This document shows, piece after piece, positions 33,436-45,326 of a DNA stretch of 64,000 nucleotides (its first letter is position 1; each line of letters begins with the position of its first letter). Origin of the DNA: Leptobrachium leishanense (lineage: Eukaryota > Chordata > Amphibia > Anura > Megophryidae); NCBI GenBank assembly GCA_009667805.1, contig CM019064.1, forward strand, positions 276,315,662-276,379,661. Direction: 5' to 3'. The notes under the pieces are model-generated. The model did no database searches and was not told the DNA's origin. It was given only the letters and a program-made list of their open reading frames with translations. A program made the translations under genes and the position numbers.

Positions 33436-33599
33436 GGGCATATCATGGGGCATTCGCTCCATAAGACGCACCCACTTTTCCCCCCACTTTTTGGGGGGAG
33501 AAAAGTGCGTCTTATGGAGCGAAAAATACGGTATGTATGTACTTATGCACATACATACGCACAGACACACACTCATGCATTCAGCCAAAATATATCATT

Positions 33600-33820
33600 A
33601 CTGTTAGGTCTATCCACTAAAGGTGAAACTCAAGAGAATTGACTGAAGAGAACAATCTAGGTCAAAATAGCCAAACCAGAAAAATTCTATGATTTATTTC
33701 ACTTTCCAAATTGGCTATTTGGTATATTTCAGGGGTGCAACCTTGGCCATCCAGATGTTTTGGAACTACATTTCCCATGAGTCTCAACTAACCTAATTAG
33801 TGGCTGAGCAACAAATGAGA
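33600..33820. repeat. Fragments of two interspersed repeats
   Basis: Bases 33620-33725 resemble the centre of the palindromic element at 24854. Bases 33731-33790 contain GGCCATCCAGATGTTTTGGA and CTACATTTCCCATGA, a familiar vertebrate miniature-transposon end. Both are incomplete. Confidence 0.45.
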
Positions 33821-33824
33821 TATA

Positions 33825-34460
33825 CAGGGTTATTCAAAGAGCTCTGAATTGTGGCCGAAAGGTAACCGAATGCTGAAATTCAGCGTACACTTACCTTTCC
33901 TGGCCATTCGGCTATTCAGAGAGCAGGCAGTTCGCCAAATCTTGACGAATTGCCTGCACATATGGTGCCTGTTTGTTGCCTGTTCGAGGGCAGTGAAATC
34001 CCCATAGAGAAGCAATGCTTCGTCTATTCAGAGAACACAAAACAGCTGAGAAAGGTTGCCGAAATTCCCTGCCATTCGGTGGTTTCATTCAACAGGTTTA
34101 TTCAGGAGAATCCCATAGGCTTCAATGTTAAAAATAATCCCATTTTAATCCAATATCTAATAAACCATTTATTATTTTATTCTGCAGTAAAAAGTTTCTT
34201 AATTTTTAGATTTTTTAGGATCTTCTAGGCATTTTTCGTTAGTTTTTTTTGCGAAAAAATCATTTTAATCATTAAATCAGTTTTTCTTTTTTCTGTAACA
34301 GAATAATTATTATCATTCATTGGATCTTCTATGTAAATTTCAGACATTTTCGTTCAGTAGTTTCTTCGCAAACAGCGTTTCACTTTTCAAACATTCAAGC
34401 GTACTGTTTTTTTTTTCTTCACTCCATTCGTCTGCGGTGTCGGCTTTTTCGCTTGTATTT
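33825..34460 (+). mobile_element. CAGGGTTATTCA-family element, right end missing
   Basis: The left end CAGGGTTATTCAAAGAGCTC and interior run parallel to the copy at 4332 (CCCATAGGCTTCAATGTTA, TCTGTAACAG, TCTGCGGTGTCGGCTTT). Similarity stops near 34460, so it is truncated. Confidence 0.7.
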
Positions 34461-34563
34461 TGGCAGATTGTATTTTATGAAATATGTGACTAGGTTTAAA
34501 ACACTGAACTTGATCTGGGGGTGAGAAATGAGGTGAGAATTAGCATGGTTTGCTTTATTTGTT

Positions 34564-35110
34564 AAAAGCGGGCAATGAGGAAATTATATTTATTTTTATT
34601 ATTTTTACACATTTTACATGATCGTGTTCGGTATCATCAGAAAGGCCAGGCTCTGGCCTCTCCAATGACACCGAACTTAACCTTGTGGGGTGTAAAGAAT
34701 GAAGATACAGGGGTCCATAGGACCCCTGCCTCTCCCCACACCAGTACAGTGGCTGTTGTTTTACATGTGTAATTTTACATGTGTAATAACAGAGACTCTG
34801 ACCTTTCCACTGATACCCCATATGATCCTGTAGAACTTACAGTACCAGAGATACAGCAACCCAAAGGACACCTGTATCTCCAGTAAAAAGAATTTCCTAG
34901 ATGGGAGGGGGGAGTGGTAAAAGTCTCTGACAGCATCGCCCTTGAGCGATTATAACAGTGTCCAGGGAATGACCTACCGTGAGGGAAAAATGTCTGTGAA
35001 AGAAGAAAGAAATGGCACGGAGCTGCAGGACTTCAACGACGTGCTGAGTACATCTGCACACAAACATCAAATCAGAGGATGCGCTCAGCATGTCGTCAGC
35101 AGCAAAGAGG
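34564..35110. mobile_element. piggyBac-like element fragment with hairpins
   Basis: The right end reads GCAGCAAAGAGG followed by TTAA (35111-35114), like the GCAGCGAAGTGG-TTAA end at 22973. Hairpins lie near 34627-34677 (arms GTTCGGT...ACCGAAC) and 34688-34742. The left TIR is not clear; a TTAA at 34562 could be the partner. Confidence 0.55.
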
Positions 35111-35114
35111 TTAA

Positions 35115-35444
35115 AGGGAAAAAAGGGGGTAAAATTTCAGTAGAGTGCCCATTTAACCTGTTGCTGCCCCACACAACACTTTAGTCTTCTACCTGTAGCT
35201 CGCTATGCTGCCAAGATGCCAGCTGTCATTCTTATTTTTTGGAGTTCAGGCAGCAGATATTGTGGCGATTCTAGGAGCAATACCATCCTTTTGGGTGCAG
35301 GGCTAGGGGGCAATGCCAGACTGCGGCAAGGACACAGGTGCAGACGTTTATGCACAGCAGCCTGTTTAAAGACAAATACATGCATTTACACAAAAGCCGT
35401 ACTTTCACATACATAGCCATATCCCCTCCTACACCCAGGGGTAG
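35115..35444. other. Intergenic, no feature recognised
   Basis: There is no coding or repeat signal beyond short ORFs without motifs. Confidence 0.45.
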
Positions 35445-35715
35445 GAAGCAATAAAGCTCACAGTAATGTACAGTGTGAGCATATCACAGAGCTCTGGAGC
35501 AATAAAACTCACAGTAATGTGAGTGCGCGAGGCATATGAGTGAATCACAGAGCTCCACAGCTATAAAACTTACTGTTGGCGCTATATAAATGATGATGAT
35601 AATGATAATAATGTGAGGCACGGTGGGTATGAGCATATCACAGAGCTCCACAGCAATAATACTTACTATAATGTACGGAGCGTTTCAGTGTATCACAGAA
35701 TCCACTGCAATAAAA
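35445..35715. repeat. Imperfect ~65-bp tandem repeat with inserted SINE/LINE tail
   Basis: Three to four units share CATATCACAGAGCTCC and AATAAAACTCACAGTAATGT. At 35575-35612 they are interrupted by TTGGCGCTATATAAATGATG plus a short ATGATA repeat, the usual tail of an old amphibian interspersed repeat. Confidence 0.65.
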
Positions 35716-35959
35716 AGCAAAAACATTAAATTATTTCTATATTTAAAGCATTTAAATTAATTAAAATACACTATTTATGAAATTGATTATTTTATATAAA
35801 AACATAAATTTTAAATATACAAAATTATTAAAAAGTATTAAAATATATATAAAAATACATAACCGTTGCCCCCTCTCCTGCTTAACTTATTTTTTGCAGG
35901 CAGGGAGTTGAACATGTATCCTTGTAACAAAACATACTTTTAAAAAACCACCAAAACAT
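35716..35959. other. AT-rich spacer, no feature recognised
   Basis: Low-complexity AT sequence. Confidence 0.5.
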
Positions 35960-36110
35960 CAGCTGGGTATTTGAGTGGGTATACATATGAGGTCTGAGTG
36001 GGTATATATGTGTGTCTGAGGTCTGAGTGGGTATACATATATGAGGTCTGTGTGTGTATATATATGTATGTATATGTGTGTATATATATATATAGATATG
36101 TCTGCAGGTT
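35960..36110. repeat. Minisatellite of GGTCTGAGTGGGTATA units with TG/TA tract
   Basis: Four to five units of GGTCTGAGTGGGTATAYATA pass into a (TG/TA)n run. Open frames here come from the repeat. Confidence 0.75.
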
Positions 36111-36139
36111 CACAGTAATAGATGCCAAATGCAAATACC

Positions 36140-36435
36140 ACACTTAGAATAAACTCCAGACCTTTTACCTGCTTAATTGATGAAGAAATAATGGTGTAGC
36201 CCACACCTGGCGTAGCCCACTGCTTTTGTTTCAATTGTTCAATTACTTTTGGTCCCTTGAAAAAAAGGGGTTGGCTACTGTAATACCTAAACCCTTTCTC
36301 CAATTTGGTTGTATATACCCTCAAATTAAACTTGAGAGTGTGCACTTTTGGCCCATATCCATTATATAACTATGGTTTGGTAAATACCAGAAAAAAAACA
36401 AAATTGTGCGTGTCCAAATATATATGGACTTTACA
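36140..36435 (+). mobile_element. Tc1-type transposon 3' remnant
   Basis: Words such as CAATTACTTTTGGTCCCTTG, AAACTTGAGAGTGTGCACTT and GTGTCCAAATATATATGGAC are characteristic of the 3' noncoding part and end of Tc1-like elements in fish and frogs. No transposase was seen upstream. Confidence 0.6.
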
Positions 36436-37642
36436 GTCTATTCAGTATTCGGCATGCAGTTAACAGAATAGGAAAGAGCAGAGTGTGGGCCTTTAGCATC
36501 TGTGATATTGGATGTTCTCCCCTAATTACCATACATTTAAATATGTAACACTCATTGTAATATGAATGCATTTTATTAATGTTGTTGTGTACCATTCCAT
36601 TTCTAAATATTGTTCCACAGCTCTGTTAGCTATCCATATTTGTATTCTCTTCAACCAGGGCAATTATGATCATTCATGAGCACGCACTTTATTCTAGCAT
36701 TGCAAATGCACCTTCATAACGTATTGGTGCTGGTTAATTTTGGGCTTTGTTCATTTAAAATTTGATTTTATACTGCCTTCTATTTCAGATTTAGATTTAT
36801 GACGCTTTGGGATTATTATCTCTGCTTCACTTAGATGTCCATTAAACACAGTAAGGTAGCCGCTACAAACTTATCATGTTGATGGTTCATTTAGATTAGG
36901 ACTTGATAACACTCTAGCTAGACAACTGATAGCAACTCACTATTTAGTGATTAGATCCATAAAAATTATAAAAAGACCTTGACAATAGAACCAGGCACAT
37001 TAGCACTCAGCAATTCGCTCATTTAACAAGAGATGGACGGTTCCAGGAAAGCATAGCAGAACCTTCGGGCCTTGACACAGAACAGTTACAAATCCATCAG
37101 ACATTATTGCAGACACTAATGTATTTAATCTACAAATTAGTGTATTGGCCTTTCCCCTACGTGTGATTATGAGCTCTTTAAACCTATAACACGACTACTT
37201 GTCAGCAGTAATGCCTGCCACACTTGAAATTATAGCCCATTTTTCTTTGTCAAGTCTCCTGAACATTCACTTTGTTTGAAATATATTCTCCTTTATTGCC
37301 AATATTGTACTGTGCCACTGTGCTGCTTTGTAATTGCCATCTATAAGGATCAAGGGATCAATGCATTACACAGTGACTCATTTTTATTAAGAGTTTGTTT
37401 TTAAACCTAAATGTACTTTTGAATGAGAAGTCTTTTTTCTTTTTATCATTGTTAAATATGGCTCTACATGGCAGGCCCAGGTTAATTAATATTGCTTGCG
37501 CTGAAGATGTAAAATTATGAACGTACTACATGTCCTAAGAACCATTTTTTATAAGTCTGAAACCTAATTTTACTGTTGACACAACTGACAACTGCACCAT
37601 TGTCTAATTTCCTGGTTTTCTTGCAATCAGAGAACATACATG
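36436..37642. other. Intergenic, no feature recognised
   Basis: About 1.2 kb with no TIRs, tandem repeats or coding motifs that I can identify. Confidence 0.45.
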
Positions 37643-38474
37643 GTAGTGTATAGGGATGAGCCCAACACCCCCGTGTTCGGTTCGCATTCGAACGCAAACA
37701 ATTTCAAAAGTACGATTTCGAACTTGAACACGAACCGAACTCAATGCAAGTTAATGGGACTCAAAAGTTTCGATTTTTAGAGTGTCCTCCAAGAGGTCAT
37801 ATATGCAAGATATTTGCCATAAAAGGTGTATGGGGGGACGGGTAGTGCCCTGGGGGACAGGAAACAAGGACAAAAAGGTAAAAACAAAAACGTTTTTAAA
37901 GGAACAGTGAGTTTTCCATGAAATAAGGGTTAAAAATAAAAACGGTATGATGAAAAATTCCTTCAAATATCGTGCCTAGGAGGTCCCCATAACCTGCCTG
38001 TGAAGTGGCGGATTTGTAGGATGTATAGAAACATTTAAAAACAAAAAAATTACATTTCAAATGACGGTAAACGGTTTTCCTTTAATCTATTCATAACCAA
38101 CTGCTTGGGGCGGCAGTCTGTATGAAAAGACATTTTAGGACACACAGAACAAATTTAGTGATTTTTTCCCTAAATTATGGTGGAACTTATGCAGGCTTTC
38201 GATGAAAGTAACATTAGGTGCTTTAAAATTGGGCCTTTAGTGTCGGCAACAGTGCCGTCACACCGTAACCCCTCTGTGGTATTGTGGAAGTGCAGGGTTG
38301 AACCATGTGGTCCTATATTAAAAAGATATGAATCTGGTAAAGGCGTCAGTGCACCCAAATATTGTGCCTTTGGTGGCAGCAAGTGCCTTCACACCGTAAC
38401 CCTTTTGTGGTATTGTGGAAGAGTGCAGTGGTTTTGTGAATGCAGAAGAGATCCCCGATATATTCAGTTACGTC

Positions 38475-39603
38475 TAGACATGTGCATTCGTTTTAGTACT
38501 AAAACGATTTAGTCAGAATTTTTGGATAATTTAGTTTTAGTATGACTCAAGAGAAACGAAACTGCTCAGTACAAAAAACGAAAGAAACTAAAATAAAATG
38601 CACTACATTTTAGTTTCAGTCCTTTTTGTGATATTACATTGATGAGTGAAGGAGACCAGCAATGAAGAGCGCAACATCGCAACATCTGAAGTTCTGCACC
38701 CTCCACATGCCAATGCAGTAGGATGTTCTATACAGAGAGGGGGCATTAATTAATGCAGGAGGATGTTCTATACATTATACAGAGAGGGGTCTTAATGCAG
38801 GAGGATGTTATATACATTTTACAGAGAAAGGTATAAATTGAGGAGGATGTTCTATACAGAGAGGGACATTAAATAATTCAGGAGGATGTTCTATATATTA
38901 TACAGAGAGGGGTATTAATTAATGCAGGAGGATGTTGTATACATTATACAGAGAGGAGTATTAATTAATGCAGGAGGATGTTCTAAACATTATACAGAGA
39001 GGATCCTTTTTTTTCAGCCTTTTAAATCCAGTGGCTGTGAGCGCTGAGATCGGCTGCTTGTTACATTATCTCTCAGTACAATGTATCAGGCTCAGTTGTT
39101 ACAGTAACTGACTGTAACAGTGGTCAGATTTTCAGTAAAACAAGGAAATAATATTGTTCTAACCTCTTATATATAAAAATATTATTTACTAGTTTTACTG
39201 AAACTGAGCGCTGTGATGAGCAGCAGTCAGTTACTGTAACAGCTTTGCCTGACACGGAGCAGTATTACAATGTTGGTGCTAACTTAACCAGAGCTGTTGT
39301 AAACTCAAAAACCTCCATAGGCTATAATGGCTCTGGGAAGTTTACAACAGCTCTGGTTATGTTAGCACCAACTATGTAATATGGCCCACATTGTGCTGAG
39401 AGTGAGAGATACTGTAACAAGCAGCGATCTCAGCCCTCTGAGGAGCCACTACAATAGTAATTGTATCCATTGGTTTTCGGATGAATGAAATTAGTTTTCA
39501 TACAAAAAAGAACTGAAAACGAATTTCTTTAGTAACTAAATAAATTGCATTTTAGGACTAATCCATTAGTTCAAAACGAAATTTTGTGCTGTGCACATGT
39601 CTA
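38475..39603 (+). mobile_element. Complete hAT nonautonomous element nested in hAT copy 1
   Basis: The ends TAGACATGTGCATTCG and TGTGCACATGTCTA are flanked by the perfect duplication GTTACGTC (38467-38474 and 39604-39611). It is a foldback-rich 1129-bp element whose inner arms are GAGGATGTTCTATACA repeats and TTGGTGCTAACTTAACC pairs. A partial copy opens the window (1-984). It splits the host hAT near the end of the transposase region. Confidence 0.95.
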
Positions 39604-39619
39604 GTTACGTCAGCATCAG

Positions 39620-42600
39620 GGGATTGATAGCTGCTGATCCAGGACTGATTCATTTTTATAAATCTCAGCCGGTCTACAGAGTCGGTGGACAGACGCACTC
39701 TTTTGTCTGTGACAAAAACCTCCAGCGGCACTGAACTTCATTTCAGAAAGCACGCTGGATGAAGTGCAACCTAGTAGCTGCATAGCATATTGGCTAAATT
39801 CTGGCCAGTGATCCAATCTCAACACCCAGTAAGCCAGTGGATCATCTGCTGGAAAGGTATCCAGGACTGCCCTTGCCCCTAGGTAGTCCTGCACCATACG
39901 GTAAAGACGCTGGAAATGGGTGCCTACATTTGACGTCCCTGGGTGTTGTGGACTAAAAAATTAAAAAAGGCATCAGTCAAGCGGCCCGGTCTTCACCGCT
40001 CATCCTCTGATCATCCGCAGCCTCAGAAGCACCTGTGTCATCACTTGGTAACCTACCAGTGCCTGTAAAGGTGTTACACAAGTGTCGCTTTAGAGCATCC
40101 TCAAGATTTTTCATCCTGTCCTCCCTCTGTGAGGGCAGGATGAGCTCTGCAACTTTACCCTTGTATCGTGGATCAAGAAGGCTTGCCAACCAGTAATGAT
40201 CCCTCTCCTTGATAGCACGAATCCTGGGGTCCTTTAACAGGCTTTGCAGGATAAGGAAGCCCATGCAGTGTAGGTTGGAGGTGGCATTAGCTTCTGAGTC
40301 TTCCTGGTCGATGAGGAGGATGACCCCATCGTGCACTTCCTCCTCCCAGCCACATACTAGTCCTTGGGTTTCTGGGCACACAAAACCCTCCCTTGAGGAA
40401 TCCCCACCTTCAATGCCCCCACTACTTAAATATTCCTCCTTCTCCTCATCCTCCTCCTGTCTGATCTGAGGACCTGCAGGAATGCTGTCTGCGTAAAGAC
40501 TGGGGCCTTGAGAGCTAGGTAAGGCCTCCTCTTCCTCCTGCTGCTCTGCCTCTAGTGCCACATCTATAATTCCCCACAGAGTGCGCTCCAGCAGGAACAC
40601 TAAAGGAATTGTGTCACTGATGCATGCACTGTCCCTGCTCACCATCCTCGTTGCCTCCTCAAATGGTGACAGTACAGTGCATGCATCCTTGATCATCAGC
40701 CACTGCGGGGGGGAACCAAGTTGACCTGAACCTGTCCTTGTGCCATACTCACACAGGTACTCGTGATGGCCCTCTGCTGCTTGTGCAGATGCTGCAGCAT
40801 TGCCAATATCGAGTTCCACCTGGTGGGCATGTTACAGATCAGATGGTTTGTGGGAAGGTGGAATTCTCTTAGAATTTCTGCCAGGCGAACACTTGCTGGG
40901 AATGACCGTCTGAAGTGGCTGCAGACTTTTCTGGCCTGGCTGAGAAGCTCTGCCAGCCCTGGGTACCTGGTTAGGAAACGCTGTACCACCAGATTTAGGA
41001 CGTGTGCTATGCAAGGTACATGCGTCAACTTACCCAGGCGTAGGGCAGAGAGAAGGTTGCTGCCATTATCGCAGATGACCATTCAAAGCTCAAGCTGGCG
41101 TGGTGTTAATCATCTCTGCACCTGCTCCTGCAGAGCTGACAGAATTTCTGGCCCGGTGTGGCTCCTGTCCCCAAACAAACCAGCTCAAGCACAGTATGGC
41201 ATCTTTTTGCTTGAGCCATTGCGTAGCCCCTGCCACGCGTCGGTTTAACTGCCACTTCACCAGAGACAGAGAAGCAGTTGGTGGAGGCAGAGGAGGAAGA
41301 AGAGGGAGAGGTGGTGGTGGAGCAGACAGACCTCATACAAGCAGATTTCTGGAGGCGTAGTGGATGAACAAGCTCCAGCACAGAGCCCCGTCTTGGATCT
41401 CTCCCAGCTGCAATCAGACTTACCCAGTGTGCCGTGAAGGAAATGTAACGGCCCTGTCCATGCTTGCTGGACCACATGTCTAAAGTCACATGCACCTTGC
41501 TGCTGACTGCCTTTCCCAATGACTCCATAACATTTTCTTCCACATGCTGGTATAGTGCTGGAATGGCCTTCTGTGAAAAGAAATGGCGTTTTGGAACCTG
41601 CCACTGTGGTACAGCACATTCAGCAAATTCACGGAAGGAAGCAGAGTCCACCAGCTGGAAAGGCAGCAGCTGTAATGCGAGTAATTTTGCTAAGCTGGCA
41701 TTTAGACGCTGTACTTGGGGATGGTTGGGACTATATTTTTTCTTACGCTGCAGCAGCTGGGGCAACGTAATCTGACTGCGTAAATCTTCGGCTGATGGGA
41801 TGCTGTCACATTGTGAGGAAGGACCTGGTACATCCATTATTGTAGCATCATCACTGTCAGTGGAGGTTGGAGTCAATGACATGGCAGGACATATAGTGGG
41901 GGTAAAGACAGGTGAGGAGGAGGACCTACGCAAAGTGTTGCGCCAATGGGATGTGTGGCAGGTGGTCATTTGTCACCTCAAGCACGTGGTACCCAAGCAT
42001 CTGGTGTCTTTCCCACGCTTGATCCCTCATCTGACATAGATTACAAATAGCAACGGTGTGGTCTGCTGCACATTTCTGAAAGAACTCCCAGACAGCAGAG
42101 TCCCTGGATGTGTGCTTTGAGACAACAGCGCTCTGCACCTGAGCAGCTCTGACATCTGATGCCTTGGACTGGCTAATGCTACGGTTGGTCATAGAGGATG
42201 TTGTGCCTCATGTTTGTTGTGCCTCCTCCTCCTCCCTTGACTCCTCTGTTCGATCAGGAACCCAGGTGGAGTCAGTGACCTCATCATCATTGTCATCACC
42301 CCCTATCTCCTCGTCACTGGAGCCAACTTGGCAATATGCTGCAGCTGCTGGGGCAACATGAGTGCCAGTTATTTGTGTGTCATCACTTTGCACCCCCTTC
42401 TCTAGGTTGATTATATTCCATTCCTCAACCTCAGAGATTGAATCAGAGCACTGTAGTTGCATCCTCAAGCAGCATGTACTGTCAGTGTAGTCAAACAATT
42501 CAGCTGACTCCTCCGTGTGTGATAGTGAGGCTATGGCAGGAGTAGCAGTGGACATAGAGCCTGCATTAGATGCTTTGGCAGCTGAGGTGGACTGTAAAGC

Positions 42601-42790
42601 ACTAGAAGCCTGGCTGGCAGAGGATTCGGAGGATGAGGATGGCCTGGTTAGCCAATCCACCGAATCCTCTGTATGTTGCTGCTGCTTAAGACGGCCAGCA
42701 TCAGTTTGAAAGGACAAGCGTGCCCCTGCAGAGGATGCACCACGTCCACGATGACCAGAGGCACAGCCTCCCGACACAGAGGCTGCTTGC
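39620..42790 (-). pseudogene. hAT transposase (BED finger, hATC), copy 1, broken
   Basis: When intact this enzyme would cut and reinsert the element by the DDE reaction. Reading right to left there is an acidic Ser/Asp-rich N-terminal region (42777-42208). A BED-type finger follows near 42120-41970 (VWEFFQKCAADHTVAICNLC), then the RNaseH-like domain with VTLDMWSSKHGQ (about 41480), ICDNGSN (about 41070), CIAHVLNLVV and TRWNS, then DHYWLASLLDPRYKG (about 40200) and finally the dimerisation region DPLAYWVLRLDHWPEF...SEMKFSAAGG (about 39850-39700). It is broken by a TGA in place of the CGA found in copy 2 (about 42205), by frameshifts near 42020, 41130, 40750, 39960 and 39715, and by loss of the first ~20 codons seen in copy 2. 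Confidence 0.9.
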
Positions 42791-42904
42791 CCTCTTATCT
42801 GTATATACGTATATATTTATATGTATATCTGATATACAGAACTCTGGTTCAACTTTGTTATAAAAATTTGAGAAATGCAGAACTCTGATTCAACTCTGGT
42901 ATAA

Positions 42905-43690
42905 AGATTAAAGATTTCCAGAACTCTGGTATAACTCAGTGAGACACCCTGATAGCTGGCAGCCAGTGACAAGACACAGATTACAATTCCCAGAAACCTC
43001 CTATAAATCAGTGAGACTCCCTGATGGGTGGCAGTGACAAGACACAAATTACAATTCCCAGGAACCTCCTATAAATCAGTGAGCCCCCTAATGGGTGGCA
43101 GTGTGACAAGACACAGATTACAATTTGCAGAAATCTGCTAGAAGTATGTGGGACCCCCTGAAAGCTGTCAGTGAGAAGACACAGATTACAATTCCCAGAA
43201 ACCTCTAATAAATCAGTGAGACCCCCTGATGGGTGGGAGTGAGAAAACACAGATTAGAACAATTCCCAGATATCTTGTAGAAATTACTGACCCCCAAATT
43301 AGTTGCTGTCAGTGAGAACACACAGATTACCACAATTCCCAGATATTTTGTATAAATTACTGACCCCCAAAATAGTTGCTGGCAGTGAGAACACACAGAT
43401 TACAACAATTCCCAGATATTTAGTATAAATGACTGACCCCCCAAAATAGTTGGTGGCAGTGAGAACACACAGATTACAACAATTCCACTATAATTTGTAG
43501 AAATGAGACCCCCAAAATAGTTGCTGGCAGTGAGAACACACAGATTACCACAATTCCCAGATATTTTGTAGAAATGAGACCCCCAAAATAGTTGGTGGCA
43601 GCGAGAACACACAGATTACAACAATTCCCAGATATTTTGTAGAAGTGAGAACTCCCCCAATAGCTGGTGGCACTGGCAGTGAGAACACAC
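42905..43690 (-). repeat. About 70-bp tandem repeats upstream of hAT transposase, copy 1
   Basis: Roughly eleven imperfect units combine ACACAGATTACAATTCCCAG with an AATCAGTGAGACCCCCTGAT or AAATAGTTGCTGGCAGTGAG half. The same units in opposite orientation precede the transposase of copy 2 (52520-53760), so the array is part of the element. Confidence 0.92.
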
Positions 43691-44217
43691 GCTAACAGAA
43701 CAATCTCCTCTCAAAAAACACGTGCTGGGGCTGCAAGGGACGCCTTATATAGTGTGCTGCGGGACTTAGCTCTGTGAGCCCATGATTGGGCAAAATTTGC
43801 CCAATCAGGACTCTGAGCCCTGATTGGCATAGTCTTGCACCTGTCTTGCATCTAAACTGTGGTCAGGTGCAGGCTGTAGCCAATTACAAGCTTCAGGCCA
43901 GTGGAAAAAGTGCATTGTGGTCCATTGTGGGCAAACATGCGGCGAACACGCGGAAATGTTTGTAGTTCGCGAACATGCGAACAGGCGTTGTTCGAATCGA
44001 ACTCCGAACTGCACAGCTCATCCCTAGTAGTGTACTGATATATTAGGTCTTTTTTTAGCCAGTAAAAATCTTGGAACTATACAGTGCAGGTATGCAAGAC
44101 ATGCCTTAAAGAGTTAAATATTTGAAAATTAAATGCAATTACATTTAATGTAATAAAGCATTTTCTGATTATTGTGTTTCTTTTGCACACTTTCCATGGG
44201 AGACTAGTAGCCTAGAA

Positions 44218-44385
44218 CAGTGTTTCCCAACCACATCCTCAGGAAGCACTAACATACCAGATATGTCAAACACAGGTGATATGATTTGTTGCTCTGAGAT
44301 TGCAGTATTCAGTCTGCACTTCCCCAAGGTAATCCTTAAAATTTAGCCTGTTAGGGGTACCTGAGGACAAGGTTGGGAAACACTG
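44218..44385. mobile_element. hAT miniature element, CAGTGTTTCCC family, diverged
   Basis: The ends CAGTGTTTCCCAACCACATC and GACAAGGTTGGGAAACACTG form the TIR. The flanking 8-mers GCCTAGAA and ACCTGGAA agree at six positions. This is the oldest-looking of three copies (others at 28130 and 31333). Confidence 0.82.
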
Positions 44386-44414
44386 ACCTGGAACATCCTT
44401 GAGTGTATTGTTAT

Positions 44415-45326
44415 TGTCATGCACGCGCCACCAGCTTCGCAAGAATGGCAAAACTGGTGCTGCGCCACCATGAAAACCCTGGCAGCACCTGTTATGTAAT
44501 GACTATGCTTATACTTCCTGTTTCCTGTTCTGACCTGCAGGCAGTTCTATGATCCAACTTGATTCTTCACACAAGCTGCTTGCAAAGTCTTCATTCCTAC
44601 ACTTGAAACAGCACCTTTCATGCTCTGCCCTGCTCGGTCCTAACTTCTTCTCCAAGCACTGTGTAACTTCCACAGGTGCTTGCAATGACTACTAAAGGTT
44701 GGAGAACCCATAATTCAATGCTTCTGCAATGTTCTTGTGTCTCACTGTTTTACCTGCCAGCAAAGACTCTAGAAGCCTGTTCTCCTGACCTTTTTCTGAT
44801 TCCCTTGTACCAGACCATTGACTTTCACTACTGACACTGCTAGCTCTCTGCCCTTGACCTGCGGTTTGTCCCTGAATCACGCATCTGGATACCTTGCGTT
44901 GAGACCCTGCTATATTCAGGACCCTGCTACGCCAAGGACTCTGCTGTGCCAAGACTCTGCTGTGCCTAGACCTTGTTGCTCCAAGAAACAGTTATCATAG
45001 AGACTTTTTCTTCTGAATCGTTGCAAACTTATCTCTAGTCCTTACAGTCTAGTTGCTGTACGTCCATCTGATGTCAACCCAATTCCTGTACCGTCCAGCT
45101 CATGACCTGTCCTTTCTGATCGTCTGTAAGTTTCCTCTGTGTCTATTCTCCTCCTGCCATGCCGCTGTGTTTTAACATAGCCATCCCTATTTCTGACTTG
45201 CCCCTCACTCATGTATTAACTGTGTATTTCCCAAATAAATCCCTGTCTATTACCAAATTTTCTGCCTCCTGTGTGTGTCACTGCACCCTTGGGCTCGTAT
45301 CCACCCCCCCACACACCACCGTGACA
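44415..45326 (+). mobile_element. Probable solo LTR
   Basis: The segment begins TGTCATGCACG and ends CACCGTGACA, giving TG...CA borders with short inverted ends. The flanking 5-mers GTTAT and GGTAT differ at one base. AATAAA lies at about 45234, 90 bp from the right end, as expected for the R/U5 boundary. It has no internal genes. The retroelement family is not identified. Confidence 0.65.

Larger units (their letters stand above)
32424..33532. mobile_element. TIR element with ACCGTATTTTTCGCTCC ends
   Basis: The left end ACCGTATTTTTCGCTCCATA and right end TATGGAGCGAAAAATACGGT are perfect inverted repeats. ATGT stands directly outside both (32420-32423 and 33533-33536), possibly a 4-bp duplication. 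The inside is a minisatellite plus a large palindrome. No transposase is present. The superfamily is not assigned. Confidence 0.8.
37651..44026 (-). mobile_element. hAT transposon with decayed transposase, copy 1
   Basis: The ends TAGGGATGAGCCCAACAC and GTGCAGCTCATCCCTA-type complement are flanked by the perfect 8-bp duplication GTAGTGTA (37643-37650 and 44027-44034). On the minus strand the order is a tandem-repeat array, the transposase pseudogene and a 3' noncoding region that holds a nested hAT element. The second copy is at 52156-62097 in opposite orientation. Confidence 0.95.

Noticed and set aside
32527..33607. Three overlapping long forward ORFs (226-357 codons) with Trp/Pro/Tyr-rich repeats
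   Set aside because: All three frames are open because the minisatellite unit is a multiple of three without stops. The proteins are translations of the repeat.
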